This document shows, one piece after another, positions 32,044 to 40,136 of a DNA stretch of 48,298 bases. Position 1 is the stretch's first letter, and each line of letters opens with the position of its first letter. Under the pieces are notes generated by a model. The model made no database searches and was not told the origin of the DNA. It saw only the letters and a program-made list of their open reading frames with translations. Source of the DNA: Variovorax sp. OV700 (GTDB taxonomy: Bacteria; Pseudomonadota; Gammaproteobacteria; Burkholderiales; Burkholderiaceae_C). The position numbers were made by a program, and so were the translations under genes. Where the stretch lies: contig NZ_FNDR01000021.1 of assembly GCF_900099805.1 (NCBI RefSeq), positions 1 through 48,298 of the forward strand, read 5' to 3'.

Positions 32044-33684
32044 ATGACGTATCGAGTGGCCGAGGCCATTGTCGACAGCATGGTCGCGCATGGTGCGGAC
32101 CGTGCATTCAGCGTTCCCGGTGAAAGCTTCCTGGCGCTGCTGGACGCGCTTCATGCGCGGGAGGACTTCGATCTGGTGACATGCCGCCATGAAGGATCCG
32201 CGGCCCTGGCTGCGATTGCCGACGCCAAGCTGACGGGCCGCGCCGGCATCGTCATGGCGAGCAGGGGGCCGGGAGCCTTCAATGCCGCGATCGGCGTCCA
32301 CGTGGCGGCCGAAGAAGCGGTACCGCTGATCCTCTTGATTGGTCAGGTCGAAACGCCGAACCTGGGCCGCGGCGCCGTTCAGGAAATCGATTCCGCCAAG
32401 GCTTTCTCCGGCTTGCTGAAATGGTCGGGGCGCATCGACAAGGCGGCGGCCGTCGCCGAAGTGATGGCCCGCGCCTTTGCCGCAGCTGCCTCGGGAACGC
32501 CGGGGCCGGTCGCGGTCGAGCTGCCCGAAGACGTGCTGACCGAACTGGTCGAGCGGCAGCCCGCGCGGGTTCACGGTGTGGCATTCGCCGAGGCGACCCT
32601 GGAGGATGCGGCGCGTGTGCACGATCTGCTTTCCAAGGCCAGCCGGCCGATCCTGATCGTGGGCGGTGAGTGCCGGACCGATGATTTCCGCAACGATCTC
32701 CAGGCGCTGGTTGGCCGATGGAACATTCCCGTTGCGGTCACCAACAAGAACCAGGACCAGTTCTCCAACGCAGACCCTCGCTGGTTGGGTCAACTGAGCT
32801 TCTTCACTTCGCCCGCGCACACGGCGCTCTTCAGCGAAGCCGACCTGATCGTTGCGATCGGCAGCCGCATGGGCGACGTGTCGTCCCTGGGGTTCGCCTT
32901 TCCGCGGCAAGGCACCAATCCGCAGAAGTTCGTTCACGTGTATCCCGATCCGTCGATTATCGGGCGCCACTTCGCCACGGAACTGCCGATCGTCTCGACG
33001 GCGCACGGCTTCGTGCGTGCCGCATTGCGCCATGGCGGCTCCAGGGCGGTGTCGAGCCAGTGGCTCGAGCGGGTGCGTGCGGCGGCCGACCGCGCGCACG
33101 GCTGGCAGCCACAAAATGTGGTGGCGAACGACGTTCTGGGCCACACCATCATGGCGATCGCACGGTTGGCCCGGAACGATGCAGTCCTGACCACCGATTC
33201 GGGCAACTTTGCAGCCTGGGTTCACCGCATCTTCAAGATGACGCCGGCAAACCGGCTGCTCGGCTCGGCTTGCGGAGCCATGGGAACGGGTGTCCCGGCA
33301 GGCATAGCGGCTGCCTTGCGCCATTCCGGGCGAGAAGTACTCGCCTTCGTCGGCGATGGCGGATTTTTGATGAACGGCAACGAATTGATCACCGCGGTCG
33401 ACAGGGGGCTGAACCTGCGCGTGGTGGTGTCGAACAACGGGTCGTACGGCACCATCCGCACCCACCAGCAGCGGCACTTTCCCCATCGCATCAGCGGCAC
33501 GGACCTGGCGAATCCCGGCTTTGCAAAACTAGCCGAGGCGTTCGGCGCCCGCGGATTCAAGATCGAGCACTCCAGGGATGCCGCAGGCATCGTCGAGCAA
33601 GCCATGAGCGTCGAGGGACCGGCGTTGATCGAAGTCTGCAGCGATCCGGACATGTCGGTGGAACGCTCCCTCAAGTGGGATTGA
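32044..33684 (+). CDS. Acetolactate synthase-like ThDP enzyme
   Basis: 546-residue ThDP enzyme of the large acetolactate synthase/oxalyl-CoA decarboxylase/sulfoacetaldehyde-type family. The cofactor-activating glutamate is in CRHEGSAALAA near residue 50; ThDP/Mg binding runs from FVGDGGFLMNG to VVSNNGSYGT. RGPGAFNAAIGVHVAAEEAVPLILLIGQ is typical. No regulatory subunit gene is beside it, so a biosynthetic acetolactate synthase is unlikely. It follows acuI by 13 bases. It probably decarboxylates or carboligates an oxo-acid, for example the 2-oxobutyrate a gamma-lyase would produce (inference). Confidence 0.82.
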   Translation: MTYRVAEAIVDSMVAHGADRAFSVPGESFLALLDALHAREDFDLVTCRHEGSAALAAIADAKLTGRAGIVMASRGPGAFNAAIGVHVAAEEAVPLILLIGQVETPNLGRGAVQEIDSAKAFSGLLKWSGRIDKAAAVAEVMARAFAAAASGTPGPVAVELPEDVLTELVERQPARVHGVAFAEATLEDAARVHDLLSKASRPILIVGGECRTDDFRNDLQALVGRWNIPVAVTNKNQDQFSNADPRWLGQLSFFTSPAHTALFSEADLIVAIGSRMGDVSSLGFAFPRQGTNPQKFVHVYPDPSIIGRHFATELPIVSTAHGFVRAALRHGGSRAVSSQWLERVRAAADRAHGWQPQNVVANDVLGHTIMAIARLARNDAVLTTDSGNFAAWVHRIFKMTPANRLLGSACGAMGTGVPAGIAAALRHSGREVLAFVGDGGFLMNGNELITAVDRGLNLRVVVSNNGSYGTIRTHQQRHFPHRISGTDLANPGFAKLAEAFGARGFKIEHSRDAAGIVEQAMSVEGPALIEVCSDPDMSVERSLKWD

Positions 33685-33719
33685 GCGCCCGTCCATTCTT
33701 CCGGCGTGTCGCCGCGCGA

Positions 33720-33740
33720 AGCTCATAGCTGCTATGAGCT
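33720..33740. repeat. Perfect 21-base palindrome between the ThDP and aldolase genes
   Basis: Arms AGCTCATAGC and GCTATGAGCT pair over ten bases around a single T, 36 bases after the ThDP enzyme stop. There is no T-run after it. It could be a hairpin protecting or ending the acuRI transcript, an operator, or a dispersed palindrome; motifs built on TAGCTGCTA are, as I recall, common between genes in Comamonadaceae. Confidence 0.7.
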
Positions 33741-33767
33741 GGGCTGCATGGTGTGTCGAGCCGAAGC

Positions 33768-33788
33768 CCAGGATACTTTGTGTCATTA
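33768..33788 (+). promoter_or_regulatory. Operator O3 upstream of the aldolase/Aap operon
   Basis: The sequence AGGATAC-TTT-GTGTC matches 12 of 21 positions of the perfect site at 24304, including AGGA-AC and GTGTC. It ends 22 bases before the aldolase ATG and overlaps a possible -10 GATACT (33772-33777). No good -35 was seen. Confidence 0.55.
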
Positions 33789-33810
33789 CAAGGACACGGA
33801 GACACGCCAC

Positions 33811-34608
33811 ATGGCTGAAGACCTGCGATCAAAGAACTACTTTGACGATCGTGCCACCCGGGAGATGGCCAAGCACCTGGCGTCACCTCGCCGGACCTTG
33901 AAGGAAAACCTGGCCTGTGCTTGCCGGATCCTTGCCATGACGGGGCAGGAAGCGGGTCTTGCAGGCCAGATCAGCGCACGGTCCGAGAGAGCAGGCGCGT
34001 ACTGGACACTCAGGTTCGGTCTCGGCTTCGACGAAGCCACCCCGGACGACTTCATCGAAGTCGATGGCGACCTGAACACGCTGACGGGGAGCGGCATGCC
34101 GAACCCCGCGACGCGGTTCCACCTGTGGGTGTACGAGGCGCGGCCCGACGTTCAGTCCATCGTCCACACGCATTCGCCCTGGGCCTCCGCGCTCGCCGCA
34201 GCCAGGCAGCCACTGGTCATCGCTCAGATGGACATGACGCCGCTGCATGACGATTGCGCATTCCTCGCGGAGTGGCCGGGGGTGCCGATTGCGGATGATG
34301 AAGGGGTCATCATCTCGCGGGCGCTCGGATCGAAGCGAGCCATCATCCTGGCGCACCACGGCTACCTGACGGCGGGGACAACGACACAGGAAGCCACCTA
34401 CCTGTCGGTGTATCTCGAGCGTGCCGCGCGGATGCAGATCCGGGCGCAGGCCGCATTCGGCCCGTTGACGCCGGTGGACGACACGCTGGCGCGCGAGGCG
34501 CACGACTATCTGCTGAAGCCTTCGATCGTGAACAGCACCTTCGATTACTGGTGCCGGCAGGCCGAAGCAAGCTCGGCAGCGCCGCTCGCCGGCCGGCCGC
34601 GCCCCTAG
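33811..34608 (+). CDS. Class II aldolase/adducin-family protein
   Basis: 265-residue class II aldolase fold. Metal-binding histidines are in SIVHTHSPWASALAAA and ILAHHGYLTAG. Members include fuculose-phosphate aldolase and many decarboxylases or lyases acting on small hydroxy- or oxo-acids, so the reaction cannot be named. The start MAEDLRSKNYF was chosen because GGAG precedes it and the upstream frame covers the operator. It is the first gene after site O3 and before an amino acid transporter. Confidence 0.83.
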   Translation: MAEDLRSKNYFDDRATREMAKHLASPRRTLKENLACACRILAMTGQEAGLAGQISARSERAGAYWTLRFGLGFDEATPDDFIEVDGDLNTLTGSGMPNPATRFHLWVYEARPDVQSIVHTHSPWASALAAARQPLVIAQMDMTPLHDDCAFLAEWPGVPIADDEGVIISRALGSKRAIILAHHGYLTAGTTTQEATYLSVYLERAARMQIRAQAAFGPLTPVDDTLAREAHDYLLKPSIVNSTFDYWCRQAEASSAAPLAGRPRP

Positions 34609-34743
34609 AGCACTCGCCCCACACCTGCGCCTTGAGTTCGATGGGCGTGCATCCGGCATGTCCGTCCCGGACCTCGTTCGCCCGCCCGCTCTCCATGCCC
34701 AGCGTCCGCGCTGAAAAACCTCCAGTCCACAAGAAAGATCGCC

Positions 34744-35763
34744 ATGAAACTTGTCCGCCTCGCGGCCGCCGCCCTGATGGGCCTTTGTCTTTCAGGCATG
34801 GGCCATGCCGGCCAAACATTCGATACGGTGAAGAAGCGAGGCTTCGTGCAGTGCGGGGTCTCGACGAATCTCCCCGGATTCGCATTCACCGACAGCAAGG
34901 GAGAGTGGCAGGGCATCGACGTGGACACCTGCCGCGCCATTGCAGCCGCGATGTTCGGCAATGCGACCAAGTTCAAGGTGATCCCGCTCACCACGCAAGC
35001 ACGCTTCACTGCGCTGCAGTCCGGCGAAGTCGACGTGCTGACGCGCAACACCACCCAGACGATGTCGCGCGACACCACGCTGGGCCTCATTGGCGTTGGC
35101 GTGAACTTTTATGACAGCCAGGGCATCATGGTGACCAAGGATGCCAACGTCAGCAGCGCGAAGAACCTGGCTGGCGCAACCATCTGCGTCCTTCCGGGGA
35201 CCACCACCGAGCTGAACCTCACCGACTGGTTTCGCGGTCTCAAGCAAAGCTTCAAGCCGGTGCTGCTGGACACCGTCGACGAGATCAAGCGCGCGTTCGC
35301 GGCGGGCCGCTGCGATGGCATCACGATGGACAAGTCGCAGCTGGCGCTCGCGCGTATCGCCTTTGGAAACACGGACAAGTATGTGATCCTGCCCGAGCCG
35401 CTGTCCAAGGAGCCTCTCGGACCGATGGTCCGCCAAGGCGACGAAGCCTGGTTCAACGTCGTGCGCTGGTCGCTCAATGCGCTTCTGGAGGCGGAGGAAT
35501 ACAACCTGACGTCCAAGAACGTCGACGAGATCGCAAAGGGCAGCATCCCGCCCAACATTCAGCGGATCCTCGGTACGTCTCCTGGCATGGGCAAGGGACT
35601 CGGGCTTGACGACAAGTGGGCATACAACATCATCAAGCAGGTCGGCAACTACGGCGAGATGTTCGACCGCAGCCTGGGCGCCGGGAGTCCGATGAAGCTT
35701 GATCGCGGCCTGAATGCCTTGTACACGAAGGGCGGCTTGATGTACGGGTGGCCCATTCGATAG
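34744..35763 (+). CDS. aapJ: General L-amino acid ABC transporter binding protein (AapJ-like)
   Basis: 339-residue periplasmic protein, the AapJ/BztA length (longer than usual SBP_bac_3). The signal peptide ends MGHAG; then TFDTVKKRGFVQCGVSTNLPGFAFTDSKGEWQGIDVDTCRAIAAA and DVLTRNTTQTMSRDTTLGL, both hallmark AapJ segments, and the C-terminus LYTKGGLMYGWPIR. It captures amino acids in the periplasm for the AapQMP complex downstream. The 135-base gap before it holds no other gene; a short GTCCG/CGGAC dyad at 34660-34685 is its only feature. Confidence 0.87.
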   Translation: MKLVRLAAAALMGLCLSGMGHAGQTFDTVKKRGFVQCGVSTNLPGFAFTDSKGEWQGIDVDTCRAIAAAMFGNATKFKVIPLTTQARFTALQSGEVDVLTRNTTQTMSRDTTLGLIGVGVNFYDSQGIMVTKDANVSSAKNLAGATICVLPGTTTELNLTDWFRGLKQSFKPVLLDTVDEIKRAFAAGRCDGITMDKSQLALARIAFGNTDKYVILPEPLSKEPLGPMVRQGDEAWFNVVRWSLNALLEAEEYNLTSKNVDEIAKGSIPPNIQRILGTSPGMGKGLGLDDKWAYNIIKQVGNYGEMFDRSLGAGSPMKLDRGLNALYTKGGLMYGWPIR

Positions 35764-35790
35764 CGCCACGCTTGTGCGACAGGCCTCCCC

Positions 35791-36963
35791 ATGAGCTCAC
35801 ACCACCGCGCTCCGCTCAAGTTCAGCTGGAACAATCCGGAGTTCAGGGCACTTGCCTACCAATTCGTCGTCGTGGGGCTGGCCGCCCTCATGGCGTACTA
35901 CCTTGTCTCCAACACCTTGCACAACCTCGCGACCCGCAACATCGCAACCGGTTTTGCATTCCTGGAAAGAGAAGCGGGGTTCGCCATCGGCGAGTCGCTG
36001 ATCGAGTATTCCCCTTCGGACACCTACGCCCGCGCCATTCTCGTGGGACTCGCCAACACGCTGCGGGTCTCCGCCGTTGCGCTGGTGCTGGCCACGGTGC
36101 TCGGGGTCGTCGTCGGGATCGCCCGGCTGTCGAGCAACTGGCTCATCGTGCGGCTGGCAAGTGCCTACGTCGAACTGATCCGCAACGTGCCGCTTCTGCT
36201 GCAGCTCTTGATCTGGTATGCCGTCATCGGTGAACTGCTGCCGGGTCCGAAGTCTGCCTTTCATCCGCTTCCGGGCGTCTACCTGTCGAACCGCGGCATG
36301 CTGATGCCATCGGTCGACGGACCGGCCGTTGCGGGAATTCTTTGGGGATTGGTGATCTCCGTACTCACGATCGTGGCAGTTGGCCGATGGCAGCGCTCCA
36401 GCCGGCGCCGGACCGGCACCCAATCGAAACTTTGGCCTCTCGCCGTGATGCTCTTGCTGCTCATGCCAATGGCCGGCTGGCTGCTCGGAGGCCGCGAATT
36501 TCATCTCAGCATTCCTCACCGGAGCGGATTCAACTTCGAAGGAGGCTGGGCGCTCTCTCCCGAGCTGTTCGCATTGCTGGTCGGCCTCGTCACCTACACG
36601 GCCGGGTTCATTGCAGAGATCGTCCGCGCCGGCGTCCAATCGGTGAGCCACGGCCAATGGGAGGCGGCACAGACGCTTGGGCTTCCGAGGTCCCGGGTGC
36701 TCCGGCTCGTCATCCTGCCCCAGGCGCTTCGCGTGATCGTGCCCCCCACGACGAGCCAGTACCTGAACCTGGTCAAGAACAGCTCGCTCGCCGTCGCGAT
36801 CGGCTACCCCGACCTGGTTTCCGTCGTCAACACGGTGTTGAACCAGACCGGCCAGGCGATCGAGGGCGTCCTGATCATCATGGCCGCCTTCATGACTGTG
36901 AGCCTCACAGTTTCGCTGTTGATGAACTGGTACAACAAGCGCATTGCGCTGGTGGAAAGATAA
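35791..36963 (+). CDS. aapQ: General L-amino acid ABC transporter permease AapQ
   Basis: 390-residue membrane protein, larger than ordinary amino acid permeases, as in AapQ/BztB. A first hydrophobic segment is near residue 25. A long insert with GGREFHLSIPHRSGFNFEGGWALSPE precedes the core, and the coupling loop HGQWEAAQTLGLPRSRVLRLVILPQALRVIVPP is near residue 285. It forms the channel with AapM. It starts 27 bases after aapJ. Confidence 0.87.
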   Translation: MSSHHRAPLKFSWNNPEFRALAYQFVVVGLAALMAYYLVSNTLHNLATRNIATGFAFLEREAGFAIGESLIEYSPSDTYARAILVGLANTLRVSAVALVLATVLGVVVGIARLSSNWLIVRLASAYVELIRNVPLLLQLLIWYAVIGELLPGPKSAFHPLPGVYLSNRGMLMPSVDGPAVAGILWGLVISVLTIVAVGRWQRSSRRRTGTQSKLWPLAVMLLLLMPMAGWLLGGREFHLSIPHRSGFNFEGGWALSPELFALLVGLVTYTAGFIAEIVRAGVQSVSHGQWEAAQTLGLPRSRVLRLVILPQALRVIVPPTTSQYLNLVKNSSLAVAIGYPDLVSVVNTVLNQTGQAIEGVLIIMAAFMTVSLTVSLLMNWYNKRIALVER

Positions 36964-36965
36964 GC

Positions 36966-38057
36966 ATGAGCACCACCACCCAAATGGATCGGCCCGTCTT
37001 GCTGGCGCCGCCCAGAGTCCGGGCCAGGCTCATGACCAGGCTGCGCCAAAGCCTCTTCCAGTCTCCAGCGAGCGCTGTATTGACGATCCTGACGATCTGG
37101 TTCGTTCTGATGCTGGCACCGCCACTTGTGCAATGGCTGTTGGTCAAGGCCAGCTTCCAAGCCCCCGACGCCCAGGCCTGCAGGGAGGCGGGTGGGGCTT
37201 GCTGGGCTTTCATCCGGGAGAAGTATCGGCTCATTCTCTTCGGCACCTATCCGCATGCCGAGCAATGGCGGCCATTGCTGGCGACGGCGCTGCTGGTCGC
37301 GTCGATCGTGTGGACCGCCACGCGCAGGCTGGCCGGACTCCAGATCGTCGGGCTGTGGGCGTTCACGATCCTGGCCGTGGCGACCTTGATGTGGGGCGGC
37401 TTGCTCGGTCTGGCCTTCGTCGAGAACACGCGCTGGGGCGGCTTGCCCCTGACGCTGATCCTGTCGACATTCGGGATCGCGTTTGCCTTTCCCATCGGCA
37501 TCCTGCTCGCCCTGGGACGCCGCTCCCGGATGCCGGCCATCAAGGCAATGTGCGTTGCATACATCGAGCTGATACGCGGCGTGCCCTTGATCAGCCTGCT
37601 GTTCATGTCGTCGGTGATGCTGCCCCTGTTCTTGCCGGAGGGCTTCAGCATCGACAAGCTGTTGAGGGCACAGCTGGCGATCATCTTTTTTGCGGCGGCC
37701 TACGTTGCGGAAATTGTCCGCGGCGGGCTCCAGGCCATTCCCAAGGGCCAATACGAGGGCGCCGAGTCCATCGGATTGAGTTACTGGCAGCAGACGCGCA
37801 AGATCGTCCTGCCCCAGGCCCTCAAGGTCGTGATTCCGCCGCTGGTGAGCACCTTCATCGCGCTGTTCAAGGACACCTCGCTGGTCGTCATCATCGGGAT
37901 CTTCGACCTGACGCAAGCAGCGAAGGCGGCTCTTGCGGATCCCGCATGGACAGGCTTTGGCGTGGAGGCCTACTTGTTCATCGGCCTGATCTATTTCGTC
38001 TTCTGCTATTCCATATCGAGGTACAGCCGATCTCTCGAGTTGGATCTGAAGCGCTAG
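36966..38057 (+). CDS. aapM: General L-amino acid ABC transporter permease AapM
   Basis: 363-residue permease of the AapM/BztC type, starting MSTTTQMDRPVLLAPP two bases after the aapQ stop. It has an N-terminal extension with hydrophobic segments and a cytoplasmic coupling loop QYEGAESIGLSYWQQTRKIVLPQALKVVIPP near residue 265. LALGRRSRMPAIKAMCVAYIELIRGVPLISLLFM starts the core domain. It is the partner of AapQ. Confidence 0.87.
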   Translation: MSTTTQMDRPVLLAPPRVRARLMTRLRQSLFQSPASAVLTILTIWFVLMLAPPLVQWLLVKASFQAPDAQACREAGGACWAFIREKYRLILFGTYPHAEQWRPLLATALLVASIVWTATRRLAGLQIVGLWAFTILAVATLMWGGLLGLAFVENTRWGGLPLTLILSTFGIAFAFPIGILLALGRRSRMPAIKAMCVAYIELIRGVPLISLLFMSSVMLPLFLPEGFSIDKLLRAQLAIIFFAAAYVAEIVRGGLQAIPKGQYEGAESIGLSYWQQTRKIVLPQALKVVIPPLVSTFIALFKDTSLVVIIGIFDLTQAAKAALADPAWTGFGVEAYLFIGLIYFVFCYSISRYSRSLELDLKR

Positions 38058-38075
38058 CGTCCAAAGGGAACATCA

Positions 38076-38816
38076 ATGAGCGAAGTCATCGTCAGTCTGC
38101 AGAAGGTCAACAAATGGTACGGGGACTTTCATGTCTTGCAAAACATCGATCTGAACGTGCAGAGGGGAGAGCGGATCGTGATCTGCGGACCGTCCGGGTC
38201 GGGCAAGTCCACGATGATCCGCTGCATCAACCGGCTCGAGGAACACCAGTCGGGGCTCATCATGGTGGATGGCGTTGAACTGATCCATGACCTGAAGCGC
38301 ATCGAGGCCATCAGGAAAGAAGTGGGCATGGTGTTCCAGCACTTCAACCTGTTTCCTCACCTCACCGTGCTGGAGAACCTCACGCTGGGGCCGACCTGGG
38401 TCCTGAAGAAGCCGCTGGCCGAGGCGCAGGCAATCGCAATGAAATACCTGGAGCGGGTTCGCATTCCGGATCAGGCGCACAAGTACCCGGGCCAACTGTC
38501 CGGGGGACAACAGCAGCGCGTTGCTATCGCGAGGTCGCTGTGCATGTCGCCCAAGGTCATGCTGTTCGACGAACCCACTTCGGCGCTCGACCCCGAAATG
38601 GTCAAGGAAGTGCTCGACGTGATGGTGAGCCTCGCCGAGGAGACGAAGATGACCATGCTCTGCGTGACGCACGAGATGGGCTTCGCCCGCAAGGTGGCGG
38701 ACCGGGTGATCTTCATGGACCGGGGGGAGATCGTCGAAGAGAACGTTCCAGAGCGGTTCTTCGGCAACCCGCAGACAGATCGCGCCCGCCAGTTTCTGAA
38801 CCAGATCGTCCACTAG
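38076..38816 (+). CDS. aapP: General L-amino acid ABC transporter ATPase AapP
   Basis: 246-residue ATPase. Walker A GPSGSGKST is at residues 38-46, signature LSGGQQQR at 141-148, and MLFDEPTSALDPE is the Walker B. It begins 18 bases after aapM and completes the importer. High similarity to HisP/GlnQ is expected; the partners define it as AapP. Confidence 0.9.
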   Translation: MSEVIVSLQKVNKWYGDFHVLQNIDLNVQRGERIVICGPSGSGKSTMIRCINRLEEHQSGLIMVDGVELIHDLKRIEAIRKEVGMVFQHFNLFPHLTVLENLTLGPTWVLKKPLAEAQAIAMKYLERVRIPDQAHKYPGQLSGGQQQRVAIARSLCMSPKVMLFDEPTSALDPEMVKEVLDVMVSLAEETKMTMLCVTHEMGFARKVADRVIFMDRGEIVEENVPERFFGNPQTDRARQFLNQIVH

Positions 38817-38868
38817 GCGCAGGCGCTGCCGCCGGGATGCCGGCATGTTTTTATCGACGGAATCAAGA

Positions 38869-40089
38869 ATGAAAGAGTCAAGCATGAACGAGGATTCGCA
38901 AGGCCTGGGATTTCAGACGCGCGCGCTGCACCATGGCCACGACAGATCCGATCCCTATGGAGCCGTTTCTCCGCCGATCTACATGACCTCCACCTTCGCC
39001 TTCGACAACACGGCCGAGGCCGCAGCAGTGTTCTCCGGAGAAAGCGACCGATACGTCTACGGCCGGCAGCACAACCCGACGCAGCATCTCCTGGAGACGA
39101 GGCTCGCAGAGCTCGAAGGGGCCGAGGCCGCACTGGCCACCGGCTCGGGCATGGGAGCCATCTGCTCCACCTTGCTCACGCTTCTCTCGGCCGGAGACGA
39201 ACTGATCGTGCACCAGACGATGTACTCGACTGCGACTTCATTGGTCGACGAGGGCCTGCCGCGCTTCGGGGTGAAGGTCACGAAGATCGACCTCACCAAG
39301 CCTGAGAACCTCAAGGAGGCCCTGTCCGATCGGACACGGCTCGTGTACTTCGAAACGCCCGTGAATCCGACGGCTCAGCTCTTGAACATTCGTGAGCTTG
39401 CAAAAGTGGCGCACAGCCGTCCCGGCGTCCGGGTGCTCGTCGATTCGACATTCGGCTCGCCCGCGCTGCAGCGGCCGATCGAGCACGGTGCGGACCTCGT
39501 GGTGCACTCCATGACAAAGTACATCAACGGGCACGGCGATCTGCTCGCAGGGGTCGTGCTTGGAGACCTGACGACGATCAAGCGCATCAGGTCGGAGGGC
39601 CTCAAGTACATGACCGGCGCGACGCTCTCGCCCATGCTGTGCTTCCTGGTCCTGCGTGGACTGAAGACGCTCACGCTGCGGATGCGTCAGCACAGCGAGA
39701 GTGCATTGAAGGTTGCCCGCATGCTGGAAGCCCACCCGGCGGTGAAGCTCGTGCGGTATGCCTACCTCGAAGGCAGCCCGGATCGTCCACTCGGCCTCTC
39801 GCAGATGAGTGCGGGTGGTGGGATGCTCTCCTTCGAGCTGCATGCCGGTGGCGACGGCGCCATCGCGATGATCGACCGGTTGAAGCTCATCTCCAGGGCC
39901 ATCAGCCTGGGCGACACCGAAACCCTGATCACCCATCCCGGCACCCTGATCCTGGCGCGCCAGAAGGTCGAGCCTGCCGCGCGCCTGAGCGCCGGCGTGA
40001 CGATGGACCTCATCAGGCTGTCTGTCGGGCTGGAAGATGTGGATGACATCCTCGCCGATCTTCGGCAGGCACTGGACTCATTGCAGTAG
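38869..40089 (+). CDS. Methionine gamma-lyase-like PLP enzyme
   Basis: About 406 residues, Cys/Met metabolism PLP family, gamma-lyase branch. The cofactor lysine is Lys217 in HSMTKYINGHGDLLAG; the RYVYGRQHNPTQHLLETRLAELEGAEAALATGSGMGA segment is also typical. Methionine gamma-lyases carry a signature cysteine two residues after an active-site tyrosine; here the segment is MYSTAT, with Thr121 at that place. It may therefore act on another gamma-substituted amino acid, for example canavanine or an O- or S-substituted homoserine. Starts at 38869 and 38884 are both possible. It follows the Aap importer, which would deliver the substrate. Confidence 0.8.
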   Translation: MKESSMNEDSQGLGFQTRALHHGHDRSDPYGAVSPPIYMTSTFAFDNTAEAAAVFSGESDRYVYGRQHNPTQHLLETRLAELEGAEAALATGSGMGAICSTLLTLLSAGDELIVHQTMYSTATSLVDEGLPRFGVKVTKIDLTKPENLKEALSDRTRLVYFETPVNPTAQLLNIRELAKVAHSRPGVRVLVDSTFGSPALQRPIEHGADLVVHSMTKYINGHGDLLAGVVLGDLTTIKRIRSEGLKYMTGATLSPMLCFLVLRGLKTLTLRMRQHSESALKVARMLEAHPAVKLVRYAYLEGSPDRPLGLSQMSAGGGMLSFELHAGGDGAIAMIDRLKLISRAISLGDTETLITHPGTLILARQKVEPAARLSAGVTMDLIRLSVGLEDVDDILADLRQALDSLQ

Positions 40090-40136
40090 CGAGAGGAAGC
40101 CGGTACTCCAAGGGCAGCCAATGCGGCGCTGAAAGA

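Noticed and set aside
32044..33684. Biosynthetic acetolactate synthase (ilvB)
   Set aside because: No small regulatory subunit or ilvC nearby, and the gene follows acuI in a catabolic series.
34609..34743. Riboswitch before the Aap operon
   Set aside because: The 135-base leader lacks any riboswitch consensus I can recognise; only a five-base dyad is visible.
36342..38278. Long alternative plus-strand frames over the Aap permeases
   Set aside because: Arginine/proline-rich shadow translations with no domains; the AapQ/AapM frames are clear homologues.
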